Notes: generated by a model not told the origin, from the letters alone. 39,327 bases of DNA from CAURNT01 sp963526495 (GCA_963526495.1 CAURNT010000009.1:1-39327); one strand, 5' to 3'. Shown: positions 30,110 through 38,982, counted from the first letter of the stretch. Numbers and translations are program-made.

Positions 30110-30327
30110 TGAATGTAAAAGTATATAGAACAGTTAGTGGTGATACTTGGGATTTAATATCTTTTAAGGTTTATGGTGACGAAATTTATTATCATGAACT
30201 TATAAGAGCTAATCCTAATTTAATTGATATAGCTGTATTTGATTCAGATATCCCTATAATAATACCTGATTTATTAATAGAAGATAATATAGATTATGAT
30301 AAGCTACCACCTTGGAAAAGAGGTTAG
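30109..30327 (+). CDS. LysM-like tail protein X
   Basis: A 72-residue P2 gpX-type protein. The LysM-like domain is complete: RTVSGDTWDLISFKVYGDE, YYHELIRANPNL and the closing IPIIIPDL. It sits between tape measure and late-control D, the standard place for baseplate hub LysM proteins. It overlaps the upstream gene (TAATG). Confidence 0.9.
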   Translation: MNVKVYRTVSGDTWDLISFKVYGDEIYYHELIRANPNLIDIAVFDSDIPIIIPDLLIEDNIDYDKLPPWKRG

Positions 30328-30329
30328 AT

Positions 30330-31064
30330 ATGAAATATGCTAAAAGTATAAAAGTAATAGTAATATTTAATAAGGTTGATATATCAGAAGAAATAGATCC
30401 TAGTATTTCTTCTTTGACTTACACTGATAATTCTAAAAATGAAATAGATGATTTGGAACTTGAAATAGAAAATTTTGATTATAGATGGTTAAGAGAATGG
30501 TATCCTGATGAAAAAGCTCAACTAGTTGTTGGGCTTTATGAAAATGGGAAATCATATGAATTAGGAACATTTTATGTAGATGAACCAACTTTTAATACAA
30601 ATATGATGAATTTAAAATGTGTAGCATTACCTTTAAATCAAAACATAAGAGATCAAAAAAATACCAAGGCTTGGGAAAAGATAACTTTAGAAGAATTAGT
30701 TACTAAAATTGCTACTAAGCATGAAATGAACGTAGAGATATTTTCAGAAAGTACATTTTTTGAAAGAATAGATCAGAATTTTGAAACAGACTTAGGGTTT
30801 ATAAAAAGGATAATAAGTGAAATAGGTTTGATTATGAAAATATCAGACGATAAAATAATTATTTTTGATTCAGAAGATTTAAGTAAAAATGAAAGTATAG
30901 AAAAATTTAGTATAAATGATCCAAGAATACAATCTTTTACTTTAAAGAAAAAGAATAAAAATAATTATGATAAAGTTGAACTTTCATATTATGATCCAGA
31001 TAAGAAAAAGCATATTAAAGAAGTCATAACTAGAAAAGAATTAGAAAAAAGGAATAATAGCTAG
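30330..31064 (+). CDS. Late control/hub protein D, N-terminal part
   Basis: A 244-residue protein matching the front two-thirds of phage late-control gpD (gp27-like baseplate hub): SISSLTYTDNSKNEIDDLELEI, a DRW-like FDYRWLREWYPDEKAQL, ELGTFYVDEPTFN, and the LAKxxG-like middle. It ends early, and the rest of the family is encoded by the next gene, one base later and in the +1 frame. AGAGG precedes the ATG. The two parts together are about 403 residues, near the usual size. Confidence 0.82.
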   Translation: MKYAKSIKVIVIFNKVDISEEIDPSISSLTYTDNSKNEIDDLELEIENFDYRWLREWYPDEKAQLVVGLYENGKSYELGTFYVDEPTFNTNMMNLKCVALPLNQNIRDQKNTKAWEKITLEELVTKIATKHEMNVEIFSESTFFERIDQNFETDLGFIKRIISEIGLIMKISDDKIIIFDSEDLSKNESIEKFSINDPRIQSFTLKKKNKNNYDKVELSYYDPDKKKHIKEVITRKELEKRNNS

Positions 31065-31065
31065 T

Positions 31066-31545
31066 ATGGGATATAAAGAAGAAAAGGAAAAGTTAAAACA
31101 AAAAGCACAGACTAAAAAAATTAGGTCTAATAAACAAAATATAAAAAAAGTATCTACAAAAGGAAAAAGTTCACCTAAAAAAGTAGTAAAAAAATTACTT
31201 AAAGAAAATATGAAAGAAGAGTATACAATATCTTTAAGTGTTGATGGTGATTTTAAGTATATAGCAGGTTCTATAATAGAACTTGATGAAAGTTTTGGTA
31301 AGTTTGAGGGTAAATATGTAATAGATAGTGTTACTCATAGTATAAGTGATGGTTATACTGTAGATATAGAGGCATCACGTGTTGGTGCTTATGAGAATGC
31401 TAAATCTAAATCATACAATTCACCTAAAGCTAAAAAAAGTAAAAAAAGGAAAAAGAAAAGAAAGAAAAAGAAAGATAATAAAAGTAAAAATGATCCACAA
31501 TTCATATGGAGTAATGATGATAAAATTATAGGTAAAAAGAGGTGA
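31066..31545 (+). CDS. Late control/hub protein D, C-terminal part
   Basis: A 159-residue protein. The central part (about 40-110: PKKVVKKLLKENMKEEYTI, AGSIIELDESFGKFEGKYVIDSVTHSI, YTVDIEASRV) is the C-terminal domain of gpD-like hub proteins. It is followed by an unusual Lys/Arg-rich stretch (KKSKKRKKKRKKKKDNK) and a short tail. The layout TAG-T-ATG with the preceding gene suggests termination-reinitiation; there is no close Shine-Dalgarno. It could also be one gene broken by an indel. Confidence 0.75.
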   Translation: MGYKEEKEKLKQKAQTKKIRSNKQNIKKVSTKGKSSPKKVVKKLLKENMKEEYTISLSVDGDFKYIAGSIIELDESFGKFEGKYVIDSVTHSISDGYTVDIEASRVGAYENAKSKSYNSPKAKKSKKRKKKRKKKKDNKSKNDPQFIWSNDDKIIGKKR

Positions 31546-31550
31546 TGTAA

Positions 31551-32177
31551 TTGTATGCAGTATTTAGAGCAGGAGAAGTTAGTGCGATAGATCATGAAAA
31601 AGGCAAAGTTAGAGTATTATTAATTGGAGATGAAGAAAAAACGACCGATTGGTTAAATATATTAGTACCTTATTCTGAGAGTCATACAGAGAATTTTATG
31701 TATAAAGTAGGTCAGACTGTATATTGCTTATTTTTTGAGGAATTTCAAGAACAAGGAGTAGTAATAGGAACACCTATGAGAGGTAGTTTAGATAATGCTA
31801 ATCAAGTTAAAACTGTGTATAATGATGGAAGTTTCATATCGTATAAAGATGGAGAATTGGTTATACATTCAATAGATAAAATATTAGTTGATTCTAAAAA
31901 TAAGATTAAGTTTGAAACTAAAGATTTTGAGATAAAAGCTGAGACTGTTAAAGTTACAGCAAAAGAAATTATAAAAATTGATAGTAATACACTTGATATT
32001 AATTCTAAAAGTTCAATGTCTATTACATCACCTGTATTAAATATTAAATCTAAAGTTACAATAAATGGAGATTTAACAGTAACGGGTACAACCAAAACTG
32101 GTGGTAGTATTAATCTTAATACACATATACATACAAAAGTTACACCTGGCGGCGGAGTTTCAGGAGGTCCTCAATAA
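31551..32177 (+). CDS. Baseplate spike protein V
   Basis: A 208-residue P2 gpV-type membrane-piercing spike with TTG start after AGAGGTGAT. The N-terminal OB-fold (GEVSAIDHEKGKVRVLLIGDE, then VGQTVYCLFFEEFQEQGVVIG) is followed by a beta-helical stem (VTAKEIIKIDSNTLDINSKS). The tip NLNTHIHTKVTPGGGVSGGP has the His-x-His pair that binds iron at the apex in this family. Length is close to P2 V. Confidence 0.92.
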   Translation: MYAVFRAGEVSAIDHEKGKVRVLLIGDEEKTTDWLNILVPYSESHTENFMYKVGQTVYCLFFEEFQEQGVVIGTPMRGSLDNANQVKTVYNDGSFISYKDGELVIHSIDKILVDSKNKIKFETKDFEIKAETVKVTAKEIIKIDSNTLDINSKSSMSITSPVLNIKSKVTINGDLTVTGTTKTGGSINLNTHIHTKVTPGGGVSGGPQ

Positions 32178-32683
32178 TGATTGGAAGTTTTGGGAAATTG
32201 ATATTTGATATATCAGAAAAGAATATAGTGACGATAGATAATGAAATTAATCGAAGTAGAAAAGCTAAAATTTCAGAACATAATCCTATTTATGGACCTG
32301 GAAGTTTAAGACATCAAGGTAGAAGTTTAATAGAGGTTAGTTTTAATATAACACTACTTAGGACGTTAACACCTAATTTAAGAGAGGAAATTCAAAAGAT
32401 TGAGCTTATGCTTGATACTGGAGAGTTTTCTTTTTTAGTTTTTGGTGGTCAAGTATTTGGAGATAATCCTTATATTATAACTGAGTATAGTGAAGTAGAT
32501 AAATATTATAATAGAGATTTAAAAGATTTCGATTATGTGACTATAAGTTTAACTTTAAAAGAGTATATTGAAGATTTAAAAGTATTTAATAAAAATTTAG
32601 AAAGCAAAAAAAATAATAAAATTACTTTATCTGAAGAAAATAAAGCTGATGTAATTAGAGAACAAAAGGGTGTGATAAAATGA
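32177..32683 (+). CDS. P2 GpU-like tail protein
   Basis: A 168-residue P2 U-family protein: MIGSFGKLIFDIS at the start, HNPIYGPGSLRHQGRSLIEVSF and the FLVFGGQVFGDNPYIITEYSE segment. In P2, gpU is needed for tail completion; the equivalent gene here lies after V and before W. It overlaps both neighbours (TAATG upstream, four bases downstream). Confidence 0.88.
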   Translation: MIGSFGKLIFDISEKNIVTIDNEINRSRKAKISEHNPIYGPGSLRHQGRSLIEVSFNITLLRTLTPNLREEIQKIELMLDTGEFSFLVFGGQVFGDNPYIITEYSEVDKYYNRDLKDFDYVTISLTLKEYIEDLKVFNKNLESKKNNKITLSEENKADVIREQKGVIK

Positions 32684-32982
32684 TTATGATTTCAACTGAA
32701 AATAGTAATATTAATTATGAGCCTAAAAATAAAATAGAAGAAGTTATTAGGAATGTGTATGTTATATTATGTGTTTTTAAAGAAGAACAACCATTAAATA
32801 GAGATTTTGGTATTGATTCTACATTAATAGATAAAAATTTCAAAGTAGTTGAAAATAAAATAATGTCGCATCTATTATATGTTTTTAGAAAATATGAGCC
32901 CATGGCTATTTTAAAAAATGTTAGATTGTATTTAAAAGAGGATAATGATTTTGATATTGAAGTAAGAATTGAGGTGATTTAA
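32680..32982 (+). CDS. Baseplate wedge protein W (gp25-like)
   Basis: A 100-residue GPW/gp25 wedge protein. The diagnostic QPLNRDFGIDSTLID at about 38-53 and the C-terminal EPMAILKNVRLYLKED beta segment are present. It initiates sheath assembly at the baseplate in this family. It lies directly before gpJ as in P2. Confidence 0.93.
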   Translation: MIMISTENSNINYEPKNKIEEVIRNVYVILCVFKEEQPLNRDFGIDSTLIDKNFKVVENKIMSHLLYVFRKYEPMAILKNVRLYLKEDNDFDIEVRIEVI

Positions 32983-32985
32983 TTT

Positions 32986-34092
32986 ATGGAAGATTTTAAT
33001 GAAATAATAGATGCTGATTCAGAAGAACTTAAACAAGATATGATAGAGAAGTATCAAGAGCTAAGTGGTAGATCTTTAAGTGAATCAAGTCCTGAAACTT
33101 TAATATTTTCAACCGTGGCGTATGTTTTAGGTTTAAGAGAAGAAAAATATAATGATGATCTAAAACAAAATTATGTAAGATATGCTAGAGATGAAAGATT
33201 AGATTTAAAGGGTGAGATTTATGGAGAAAGAGGTGCAAGACTTAAAGAGCAACCAGCAAAAGCTACATTTAGATTTTATGTATCAACTCCCTTAAGCTAT
33301 AATACGATAATTCCTAAGGGAACTAGAATTAGATATAATGATTTGTATTTTGAAACAGAAGAACAAAATATTATTATAAGTGGTGAACTTAGTGTTGATG
33401 GTATTGGAGTTTGTAAAGTTCCTGGTATTAAAGGTAATGATATACCTAAAGGGCAAATAAGAGATTTAGTCGATATTTATCCTAATTATGAAAGAGTTGA
33501 AAATATTACAGTTAGTAATGGTGGGACTGATATAGAAAGTGATGAGAGTTATAGGGAAAGAATACGAGAGTTACCTAAGTCATTTACAACAGCAGGAAGT
33601 GTTGAAGCATATAGTTTTTGGACTAAAACGACAAGTCCTAAAATAATAGATTGTAAAATACATTCCCCGAGTCCTACAAATGTAGATATATACATTTGGA
33701 CGGATAATGGAATTATAACTGAAGAATTAAAAAATAATGTATTAAGTAAGGTAAGTGCTGAGAATGTAAGACCTTTAACGGATAGAGTTACTGTTAAAGA
33801 GCCTGAAAAGATAAGTTATAATATTGATTTTGATTATTATATTTCTAAAAGCGATGAAATGGTAGCAACTACAATTAAATCAAATATATTAAAATCAGTT
33901 GAAGAATATATCATCTGGCAAAAAGATAAAATAGGAAAAGATATTAATCCTGATGAGCTTATAAAAAGAGTTAAAATGGCAGGAGCTAAAAGATTAACTT
34001 TAAGATCTCCTCAATATACAAGATTAGAATATAATCAAGTAGCTAATTTAGGAACTCAAAATATTAATTATCAAGGAGCTGAAGAATTATGA
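32986..34092 (+). CDS. Baseplate protein J
   Basis: A 368-residue gpJ-type baseplate wedge protein. Typical segments are YVRYARDERLDLKGEIYGE, RIRYNDLYFETEEQ, the SNGGTDIESDESYRERI motif and TAGSVEAYSFWTKT. It joins the wedge to the fibre network. Slightly longer than P2 J. Overlaps the gene for protein I by four bases. Confidence 0.93.
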   Translation: MEDFNEIIDADSEELKQDMIEKYQELSGRSLSESSPETLIFSTVAYVLGLREEKYNDDLKQNYVRYARDERLDLKGEIYGERGARLKEQPAKATFRFYVSTPLSYNTIIPKGTRIRYNDLYFETEEQNIIISGELSVDGIGVCKVPGIKGNDIPKGQIRDLVDIYPNYERVENITVSNGGTDIESDESYRERIRELPKSFTTAGSVEAYSFWTKTTSPKIIDCKIHSPSPTNVDIYIWTDNGIITEELKNNVLSKVSAENVRPLTDRVTVKEPEKISYNIDFDYYISKSDEMVATTIKSNILKSVEEYIIWQKDKIGKDINPDELIKRVKMAGAKRLTLRSPQYTRLEYNQVANLGTQNINYQGAEEL

Positions 34093-34652
34093 TAAAAGTT
34101 AATGAAGTAAGTTTATTAGATTTAGTTCCTAAAGGACTTTTAAAAGATAATACGACCAGATGGATATATGAATCTATAGATTATGCGTTAAAGAAAAAAC
34201 ACAATAAACTGATTAATAAATTTTATTTAGATTCACATAAACTAAGTGACAGAGAAGTAGATTATTTGATGTGGGAATATAGTATAGAGCCTATAGATGA
34301 TATAACTTATCTTGAAAAAAGAGAATTATTAAAACAAGCTTTAGTAACACATTTTAATAAAGGAACGATAGGGAGTATAAAGAAAGTTTGTGAGATTTTA
34401 TTTGATGGTGCTGAAGTTATAGAATGGTTTGAGTATAATGGTCAACCTGGTAATTTTAAGGTGGTTACCGAAGGTAATTTTAAAAATAGAGATGATTTAA
34501 CTAGAGCTATTAAAGTAGTTAATCAGTATAAAAATGCTAGAAGTCATTTAGAAAGTATTGATTTTAAAAGAAGTAATAGAATTGTACATTATCAAGAAGT
34601 AATTAATGCTAAAAGAATTACAAATATTATAAAAATGAGAGTAGGTGATTAG
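34089..34652 (+). CDS. Tail protein I
   Basis: A 187-residue P2 gpI-type protein, linking baseplate to tail fibre. Features: LLDLVPKGLLKDNTTRWIY, SDREVDYLMWEYSIEPIDD and the LVTHFNKGTIGSIKKVCEILF segment. Order W-J-I-fibre is conserved with P2. Confidence 0.9.
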   Translation: MIKVNEVSLLDLVPKGLLKDNTTRWIYESIDYALKKKHNKLINKFYLDSHKLSDREVDYLMWEYSIEPIDDITYLEKRELLKQALVTHFNKGTIGSIKKVCEILFDGAEVIEWFEYNGQPGNFKVVTEGNFKNRDDLTRAIKVVNQYKNARSHLESIDFKRSNRIVHYQEVINAKRITNIIKMRVGD

Positions 34653-35672
34653 ATGTCTAGTAAGTATAACGGTTGGATTATTACAAATGAAGGTAAAAAA
34701 CTTTTATCAAGAACTTTAGAAAATCAAACTAAATTTAAAATAACTAAACTTGAAGTTGGTAATGGATATAATAATGGTGATGATAAGTTATTGGTAAGAT
34801 TAAATAGTTTAAAAAATTCATATAGTGTGAATGCTATTGATAGAAAAGTAGATAATACAGTTGAAGTAACATTTGTAGTAAGTAATAGAAATTCAAGTGG
34901 AGAAAATATTGTTAATACATCGTATAGAATTTCTGAGATGGGGATATATGCTAAAGATGATACAGAAAGAGAAATATTGTATGCTTATACAAAATCTGAG
35001 CAAGGAGATTATTTACCAACATTTATAGGAAGTAATCCTATAGATATAATACAAAAATGCTATATAATAACAGAACAATCTCAAAATATTACATTAACAA
35101 TAGATGGAACAATAACTTATGTAACTCAACCTGATTTTGAAGAATATAAGAATAATTTAAAAGTTGAGTTAGATAAAAAATCTAATAAGGTAGATACTGT
35201 GACAGATATATCAGTAGAAAATAATAGTTTAATATTTACAAAGAATAACACTCAAAATAGATTTAGTTTAGTACCAAATGCAACAGAAACAATTGCAGGA
35301 ATGGTTACATTAAACAAAATAAAAGAGTTAGCGAGTAATAAGATTAATGAATTTGGAATTGGTACGACTACAACAAGCAATATAGATATAAATTCAAATT
35401 TAGCCAATGGGTTATATGTGACACTTCACAACAGTAAAATAAGAGGTGTTACCACATTTTTATTAAATAGTCAATATGATAATTATAGGTATGGTGTGCA
35501 ATTGGGCATAACTGAAGAAGATAATCCGACATTAAATTTAAGAGTCAAAAGAAATGGTATATGGAAGTCGTGGCAGTTAATACCAACTGAAAGTAAAGTT
35601 TTAGAATTAATTAGAAATACAATACCTAATTTAACCTATGCAACTATTGATGAGATTTGGAGTGGTATTTGA
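34653..35672 (+). CDS. Tail fibre protein (P2 H-like N-terminus)
   Basis: A 339-residue fibre. The N-terminal about 150 residues (YNGWIITNEGKKLLSRTLEN, ITKLEVGNGY, SYRISEMGIYAKDD) match the phage tail-collar fibre attachment domain. The middle is a short beta-rich shaft. The C-terminal 90 residues (NLANGLYVTLHNSKIRGVTTFL, VKRNGIWKSWQLI) resemble a pyocin-knob-like unit. It ends at the start of a small accessory gene (TGATG). Confidence 0.85.
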   Translation: MSSKYNGWIITNEGKKLLSRTLENQTKFKITKLEVGNGYNNGDDKLLVRLNSLKNSYSVNAIDRKVDNTVEVTFVVSNRNSSGENIVNTSYRISEMGIYAKDDTEREILYAYTKSEQGDYLPTFIGSNPIDIIQKCYIITEQSQNITLTIDGTITYVTQPDFEEYKNNLKVELDKKSNKVDTVTDISVENNSLIFTKNNTQNRFSLVPNATETIAGMVTLNKIKELASNKINEFGIGTTTTSNIDINSNLANGLYVTLHNSKIRGVTTFLLNSQYDNYRYGVQLGITEEDNPTLNLRVKRNGIWKSWQLIPTESKVLELIRNTIPNLTYATIDEIWSGI

Positions 35673-35893
35673 TGGCGAAAAATATAAAGATAGAAGAATT
35701 TATTGGAATAATAAAATCTCTTTTAGGCGAAGGTACAAATAATCTAAGCGGACAAAGATTGTTTTATCGAAAAGGAGATGTAATGAAATACAAAGATAAT
35801 TTGAATAATTACTATTTCTATAAATGCAAAAACGAAGGTTATTACTCTATACCTGATACAACAAATTTCATTAAAATAGGAGCAAGGCAATGA
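35672..35893 (+). CDS. Small fibre-associated protein, 73 aa
   Basis: A short protein sharing a motif with the N-terminal part of the next gene: KGDVMKYKDNLNNYYFYKCK to TTNFIKIG here versus KGDIVKYNGFLYEYIGD to ASSFKKVG there. This looks like a small beta domain of the chitin-binding/CBM-like 'GDvVxYnGxxY' type found at phage fibre ends. The ATG overlapping the fibre stop is chosen. Role as a fibre cap or adaptor is inference. Confidence 0.6.
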   Translation: MAKNIKIEEFIGIIKSLLGEGTNNLSGQRLFYRKGDVMKYKDNLNNYYFYKCKNEGYYSIPDTTNFIKIGARQ

Positions 35894-37356
35894 GTACAAC
35901 AAATAAATTAGTAAAAAAAGAAGAATTACAAAAAGTGGTAAAAGCATTTTTGTGGAATAGTCCTAAAACGTTACCTACAACACTTAATAAAGGAGATATT
36001 GTAAAGTATAACGGATTTCTTTATGAATATATTGGTGATGCTAACAAAATCGTGAATGTTATCAATGCATCTTCATTTAAAAAAGTTGGCATAAGATTTA
36101 GAAAAAATGCGTTCAAAGTTGATGTTATAGATGATATTGAAACTCTATATAAAGAGATGTATGAGAGTGGTGTGAATGGAGATAGACAAGGTAGAAATTG
36201 GAATGGTGCTGTTAGAAATAAAAAATATCCATCTCCTTATGTGGATAAATCTTTAATATATGTTACATGGAAGTATAGTAGTGAATTCATATCATTTTAC
36301 GATTTCGTAAACATTCTTAAAGATTTTTTTAGAGTTAAAAATGTGGAAGAAGTAATTGAATTCCCTATAATTTTCAAAAATGGAAAAAGTATAACAAAAG
36401 AAGATTTTGAAAAAGGACGGACTGGGGATTCAATATATACCCTATCTAATTATGATGGACTAAAAATAAAACCTCAATTACTTAATAAGGAGTATGAACG
36501 TGAATATGATATTATTTCAAAATCAAACGGTTTAAACGTTGAAACTTACCTAAAATGTTTTTCAAAAGAGACACAGTATGATAATTATTCAGAAAGTTAT
36601 AGAACAAGTTATTTATTAAATGATTCACCTAATAAACAATACGCTTCTAAAATTTTAAGAAAAAATGAAAATTTTGAATTTGGAGTATTTCAAGAGGCAT
36701 ACCCTTGGTATAGTGAAATAAATAATAATATTGTACCAGTGCGGACTAAAATAACGTATAACGATACTAATAGTGGTCAAGAAGCAATACTTAATTTGAG
36801 TTGTGATCCACCTAAGGTATTAAATAAAGGGAATTATGAATATCGTTTTTGGCTTCCTAGTTTTTGGGATATGTTAGATAATGATACGAATGGTAGAAGT
36901 GCTAGAAAAATGAACGAAGATAAAAATCAATATGGAATATATTTTAAATTAGAAAACGACGGAACTTACGTATATAGATTTAAAAGTGTATTTACTGATA
37001 GAAACCAAAATGAAGAAAACGAATGGGGAGATAGATATGCTTATTATTTGAACGATAGTAAAGTTAAAGGAATGGATACGTATTGTACTTGGCAATCTAA
37101 AAAAATTGATACTGAGTTAAGTTTTCAAATCTCAAACAATACTATAACAAATGTATCTATAAAATTTAGTGAAGAAAATGAAAATACTCGTAGATTTAAA
37201 AATGAATTTATGGAAACTGGGTATAAATTTATAGATAATTATTTATATATCAAAGTATTTTATGCTATTTGGTCTTACGATGATAGTGGAAGTTGGAACG
37301 AGTGGCAATTTGCACATATAATACCACCATTTAATTTAGAATATAAAGGAGATTAA
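35890..37356 (+). CDS. Putative receptor-binding tail protein, 488 aa
   Basis: A 488-residue protein following the fibre genes. The N-terminal 70 residues contain the small GDIVKYNGFLYEY domain shared with the preceding gene. The remainder is aromatic- and asparagine-rich (KNKYPSPYVDKSLIYVTWKY, FWLPSFWDMLDNDTNGRSA) with predicted beta structure and no recognised family. Codon use has more C-ending codons than the neighbouring tail genes, suggesting recent exchange, as is common for receptor-binding tips. Function is inferred from position. Confidence 0.6.
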   Translation: MSTTNKLVKKEELQKVVKAFLWNSPKTLPTTLNKGDIVKYNGFLYEYIGDANKIVNVINASSFKKVGIRFRKNAFKVDVIDDIETLYKEMYESGVNGDRQGRNWNGAVRNKKYPSPYVDKSLIYVTWKYSSEFISFYDFVNILKDFFRVKNVEEVIEFPIIFKNGKSITKEDFEKGRTGDSIYTLSNYDGLKIKPQLLNKEYEREYDIISKSNGLNVETYLKCFSKETQYDNYSESYRTSYLLNDSPNKQYASKILRKNENFEFGVFQEAYPWYSEINNNIVPVRTKITYNDTNSGQEAILNLSCDPPKVLNKGNYEYRFWLPSFWDMLDNDTNGRSARKMNEDKNQYGIYFKLENDGTYVYRFKSVFTDRNQNEENEWGDRYAYYLNDSKVKGMDTYCTWQSKKIDTELSFQISNNTITNVSIKFSEENENTRRFKNEFMETGYKFIDNYLYIKVFYAIWSYDDSGSWNEWQFAHIIPPFNLEYKGD

Positions 37357-37361
37357 AAAGA

Positions 37362-38030
37362 ATGAGTAAATTTGTATATGATGAGAATTTAAAGTATTTA
37401 GATACTTTTTTTGATGAAATAGAAGATAAAGATATACTAGCAATTTATGATAAAGCATATATAATAGATGAGTTTATAGAATATCCTAAACTTGAAAATG
37501 GAACTATAAAATCAATGAGTGATAATGAAATATCACAAATTAAGTATAAAAAATATTTAAATAAAGAGTATGAGTTACAATCTAATGAAATTATTGATAA
37601 CGATAAAATTATTTCAGTTGAATTAAAAGAATTTGAATATATAGAAAATGGTGTACTTAAATTTAATGGAGAAGCTAAAAAAGAATATCTAATAAATAAA
37701 ACTAAGACTTATGAAGAAGTTGAAAAAGAAAGAGATTTTGAGTATAAAGGTTATTTACAACCAAATAGAGAATTGGAAGATCAAACATCATTATTGAAGA
37801 TATTGAGTTTTATGCAAATAACAAAACAAACTCATTTTGATAAGTGGAAAATGAAAGATAAAGAAGGACACGAACATTATATTACACTTAGTATTCAAGA
37901 AATGATGGAGCTAGGACAAATAATGCAAACTCAAACAACTAAAGCTATGATTAAGTGGTCTACTATTAGAGAGAAAATAAAAGCAATGAGTGATGAGGAG
38001 ATAAAAGTATATGAAGTACCAAAAGAATAA
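37362..38030 (+). CDS. Tail fibre assembly protein-like (DUF4376-like C-terminus)
   Basis: A 222-residue protein in the place of a fibre chaperone. The N-terminal part is acidic and varied. The C-terminal 90 residues (TSLLKILSFMQITKQTHFDKWKM, HYITLSIQEMMELGQIM, IKWSTIREKIKAM) resemble the DUF4376 helical hairpin of fibre assembly proteins, with an alpha-helical arrangement and a closing IREKI helix. It would help fold the fibre or receptor-binding protein upstream. Confidence 0.65.
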   Translation: MSKFVYDENLKYLDTFFDEIEDKDILAIYDKAYIIDEFIEYPKLENGTIKSMSDNEISQIKYKKYLNKEYELQSNEIIDNDKIISVELKEFEYIENGVLKFNGEAKKEYLINKTKTYEEVEKERDFEYKGYLQPNRELEDQTSLLKILSFMQITKQTHFDKWKMKDKEGHEHYITLSIQEMMELGQIMQTQTTKAMIKWSTIREKIKAMSDEEIKVYEVPKE

Positions 38031-38457
38031 AATGTATATAGTATTTTATAAAGATAATTATAAATGGTGGTCTCGATTAATAAAGTGGTGGACTAAAGGT
38101 AAATACTCCCATTGTGAATTTTACGACGGAGAGCAACTTATAGGAATATCTAACGAGCAAAGAGTTAGAAAGTTGAAACAACCTTTAAATAAAGATAAGT
38201 GGGATATATTCAAATTAAATAAAGAAATTGACATTGAAAAATTTTATAAAAAAACACAAGGGAAAAAATATGATTGGTTAGGAATAATACTTGCTAATAT
38301 ATTTAATTTCAAAACACATAACCCAAACAAATATACTTGTAGCGAGTGGGTTGCTGAATGTATAGACAGTAACTTAGATATATTAGAGAATAAAAACTAT
38401 ATTCAATATACACCAGTATTACTTTGTGATGTTTTAAAAAGATATAAAGTTATTTAA
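38011..38457 (+). CDS. Permuted papain-like (NlpC/P60-type) hydrolase
   Basis: A 148-residue protein with the pattern of circularly permuted NlpC/P60 (YiiX/YaeF-like) enzymes: the histidine motif KGKYSHCEFYDG (His34, Glu36) near the N-terminus and the nucleophile motif YTCSEWVAE (Cys110, Glu112) near the C-terminus, with KYDWLGIILANIF between. Such enzymes hydrolyse peptide or acyl bonds; the substrate here is unknown. GAGGAG ten bases upstream selects this ATG. It overlaps the fibre-assembly gene and is followed by a terminator. Confidence 0.75.
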   Translation: MKYQKNKMYIVFYKDNYKWWSRLIKWWTKGKYSHCEFYDGEQLIGISNEQRVRKLKQPLNKDKWDIFKLNKEIDIEKFYKKTQGKKYDWLGIILANIFNFKTHNPNKYTCSEWVAECIDSNLDILENKNYIQYTPVLLCDVLKRYKVI

Positions 38458-38464
38458 GTATATT

Positions 38465-38499
38465 AAAAGACAGGACTTTAAAATCGTTCTGTCTTTTTT
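38465..38499 (+). terminator. Terminator after the tail genes
   Basis: AAAAGACAGGAC and GTTCTGTCTTTT form a 12-bp stem (one G-T pair) around a nine-base loop, running into TTTTTT. It separates the tail cluster from the lysis genes. Confidence 0.87.
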
Positions 38500-38533
38500 A
38501 TTTATAAAATTTTTTAGTAAAGGAGGTGAGAAT

Positions 38534-38962
38534 ATGGCTTTTAAATTATCTAGTTTGAGTTTAAGTAGACTTGAGAAAGTTCATCCTAAGTTGGTTGAAG
38601 TAATAAAAGAGGGTATAGTAAATAGTCCTTATGATTTTACTATAACTCAAGGAGTTAGAACAGCAGAATATCAACATGAACTTTATTCTCAAGGAAGAAC
38701 TACACCTGGTAAAAAGGTAACTAATTGCGATGGTTATAAGTTTAAATCAAATCACCAAGCAAAGATCGATGGATATGGATACGCGGTAGATTTAGCTATT
38801 TATAACCCAAATGTTCCTGGAAAATTAGAATGGGATGCGTTAAAATTAAAAATGGTATTTAACCATTTAAAAACTATTGCAGATAAGAAAGGAATTGTTA
38901 TTGAGTGGGGCGGTAATTGGAAATCTTTTAAAGATTATCCACATGTTGAATTAAAAAAATAA
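38534..38962 (+). CDS. M15-family peptidoglycan endopeptidase (endolysin)
   Basis: A 142-residue L-alanyl-D-glutamate/VanY-type peptidase that would cut peptidoglycan stem peptides at lysis. The zinc site is visible: His74 in KSNHQAKID, Asp86 in GYAVDLAIYNP and His137 in DYPHVEL; VRTAEYQHELYSQGRT is the usual substrate-groove segment. No signal peptide, so export would need the adjacent holin. A single catalytic domain, without a wall-binding domain. AAAGGAGGTGAG precedes ATG. Confidence 0.92.
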   Translation: MAFKLSSLSLSRLEKVHPKLVEVIKEGIVNSPYDFTITQGVRTAEYQHELYSQGRTTPGKKVTNCDGYKFKSNHQAKIDGYGYAVDLAIYNPNVPGKLEWDALKLKMVFNHLKTIADKKGIVIEWGGNWKSFKDYPHVELKK

Positions 38963-38982
38963 AGAAAGAGAGTTGATTATTT

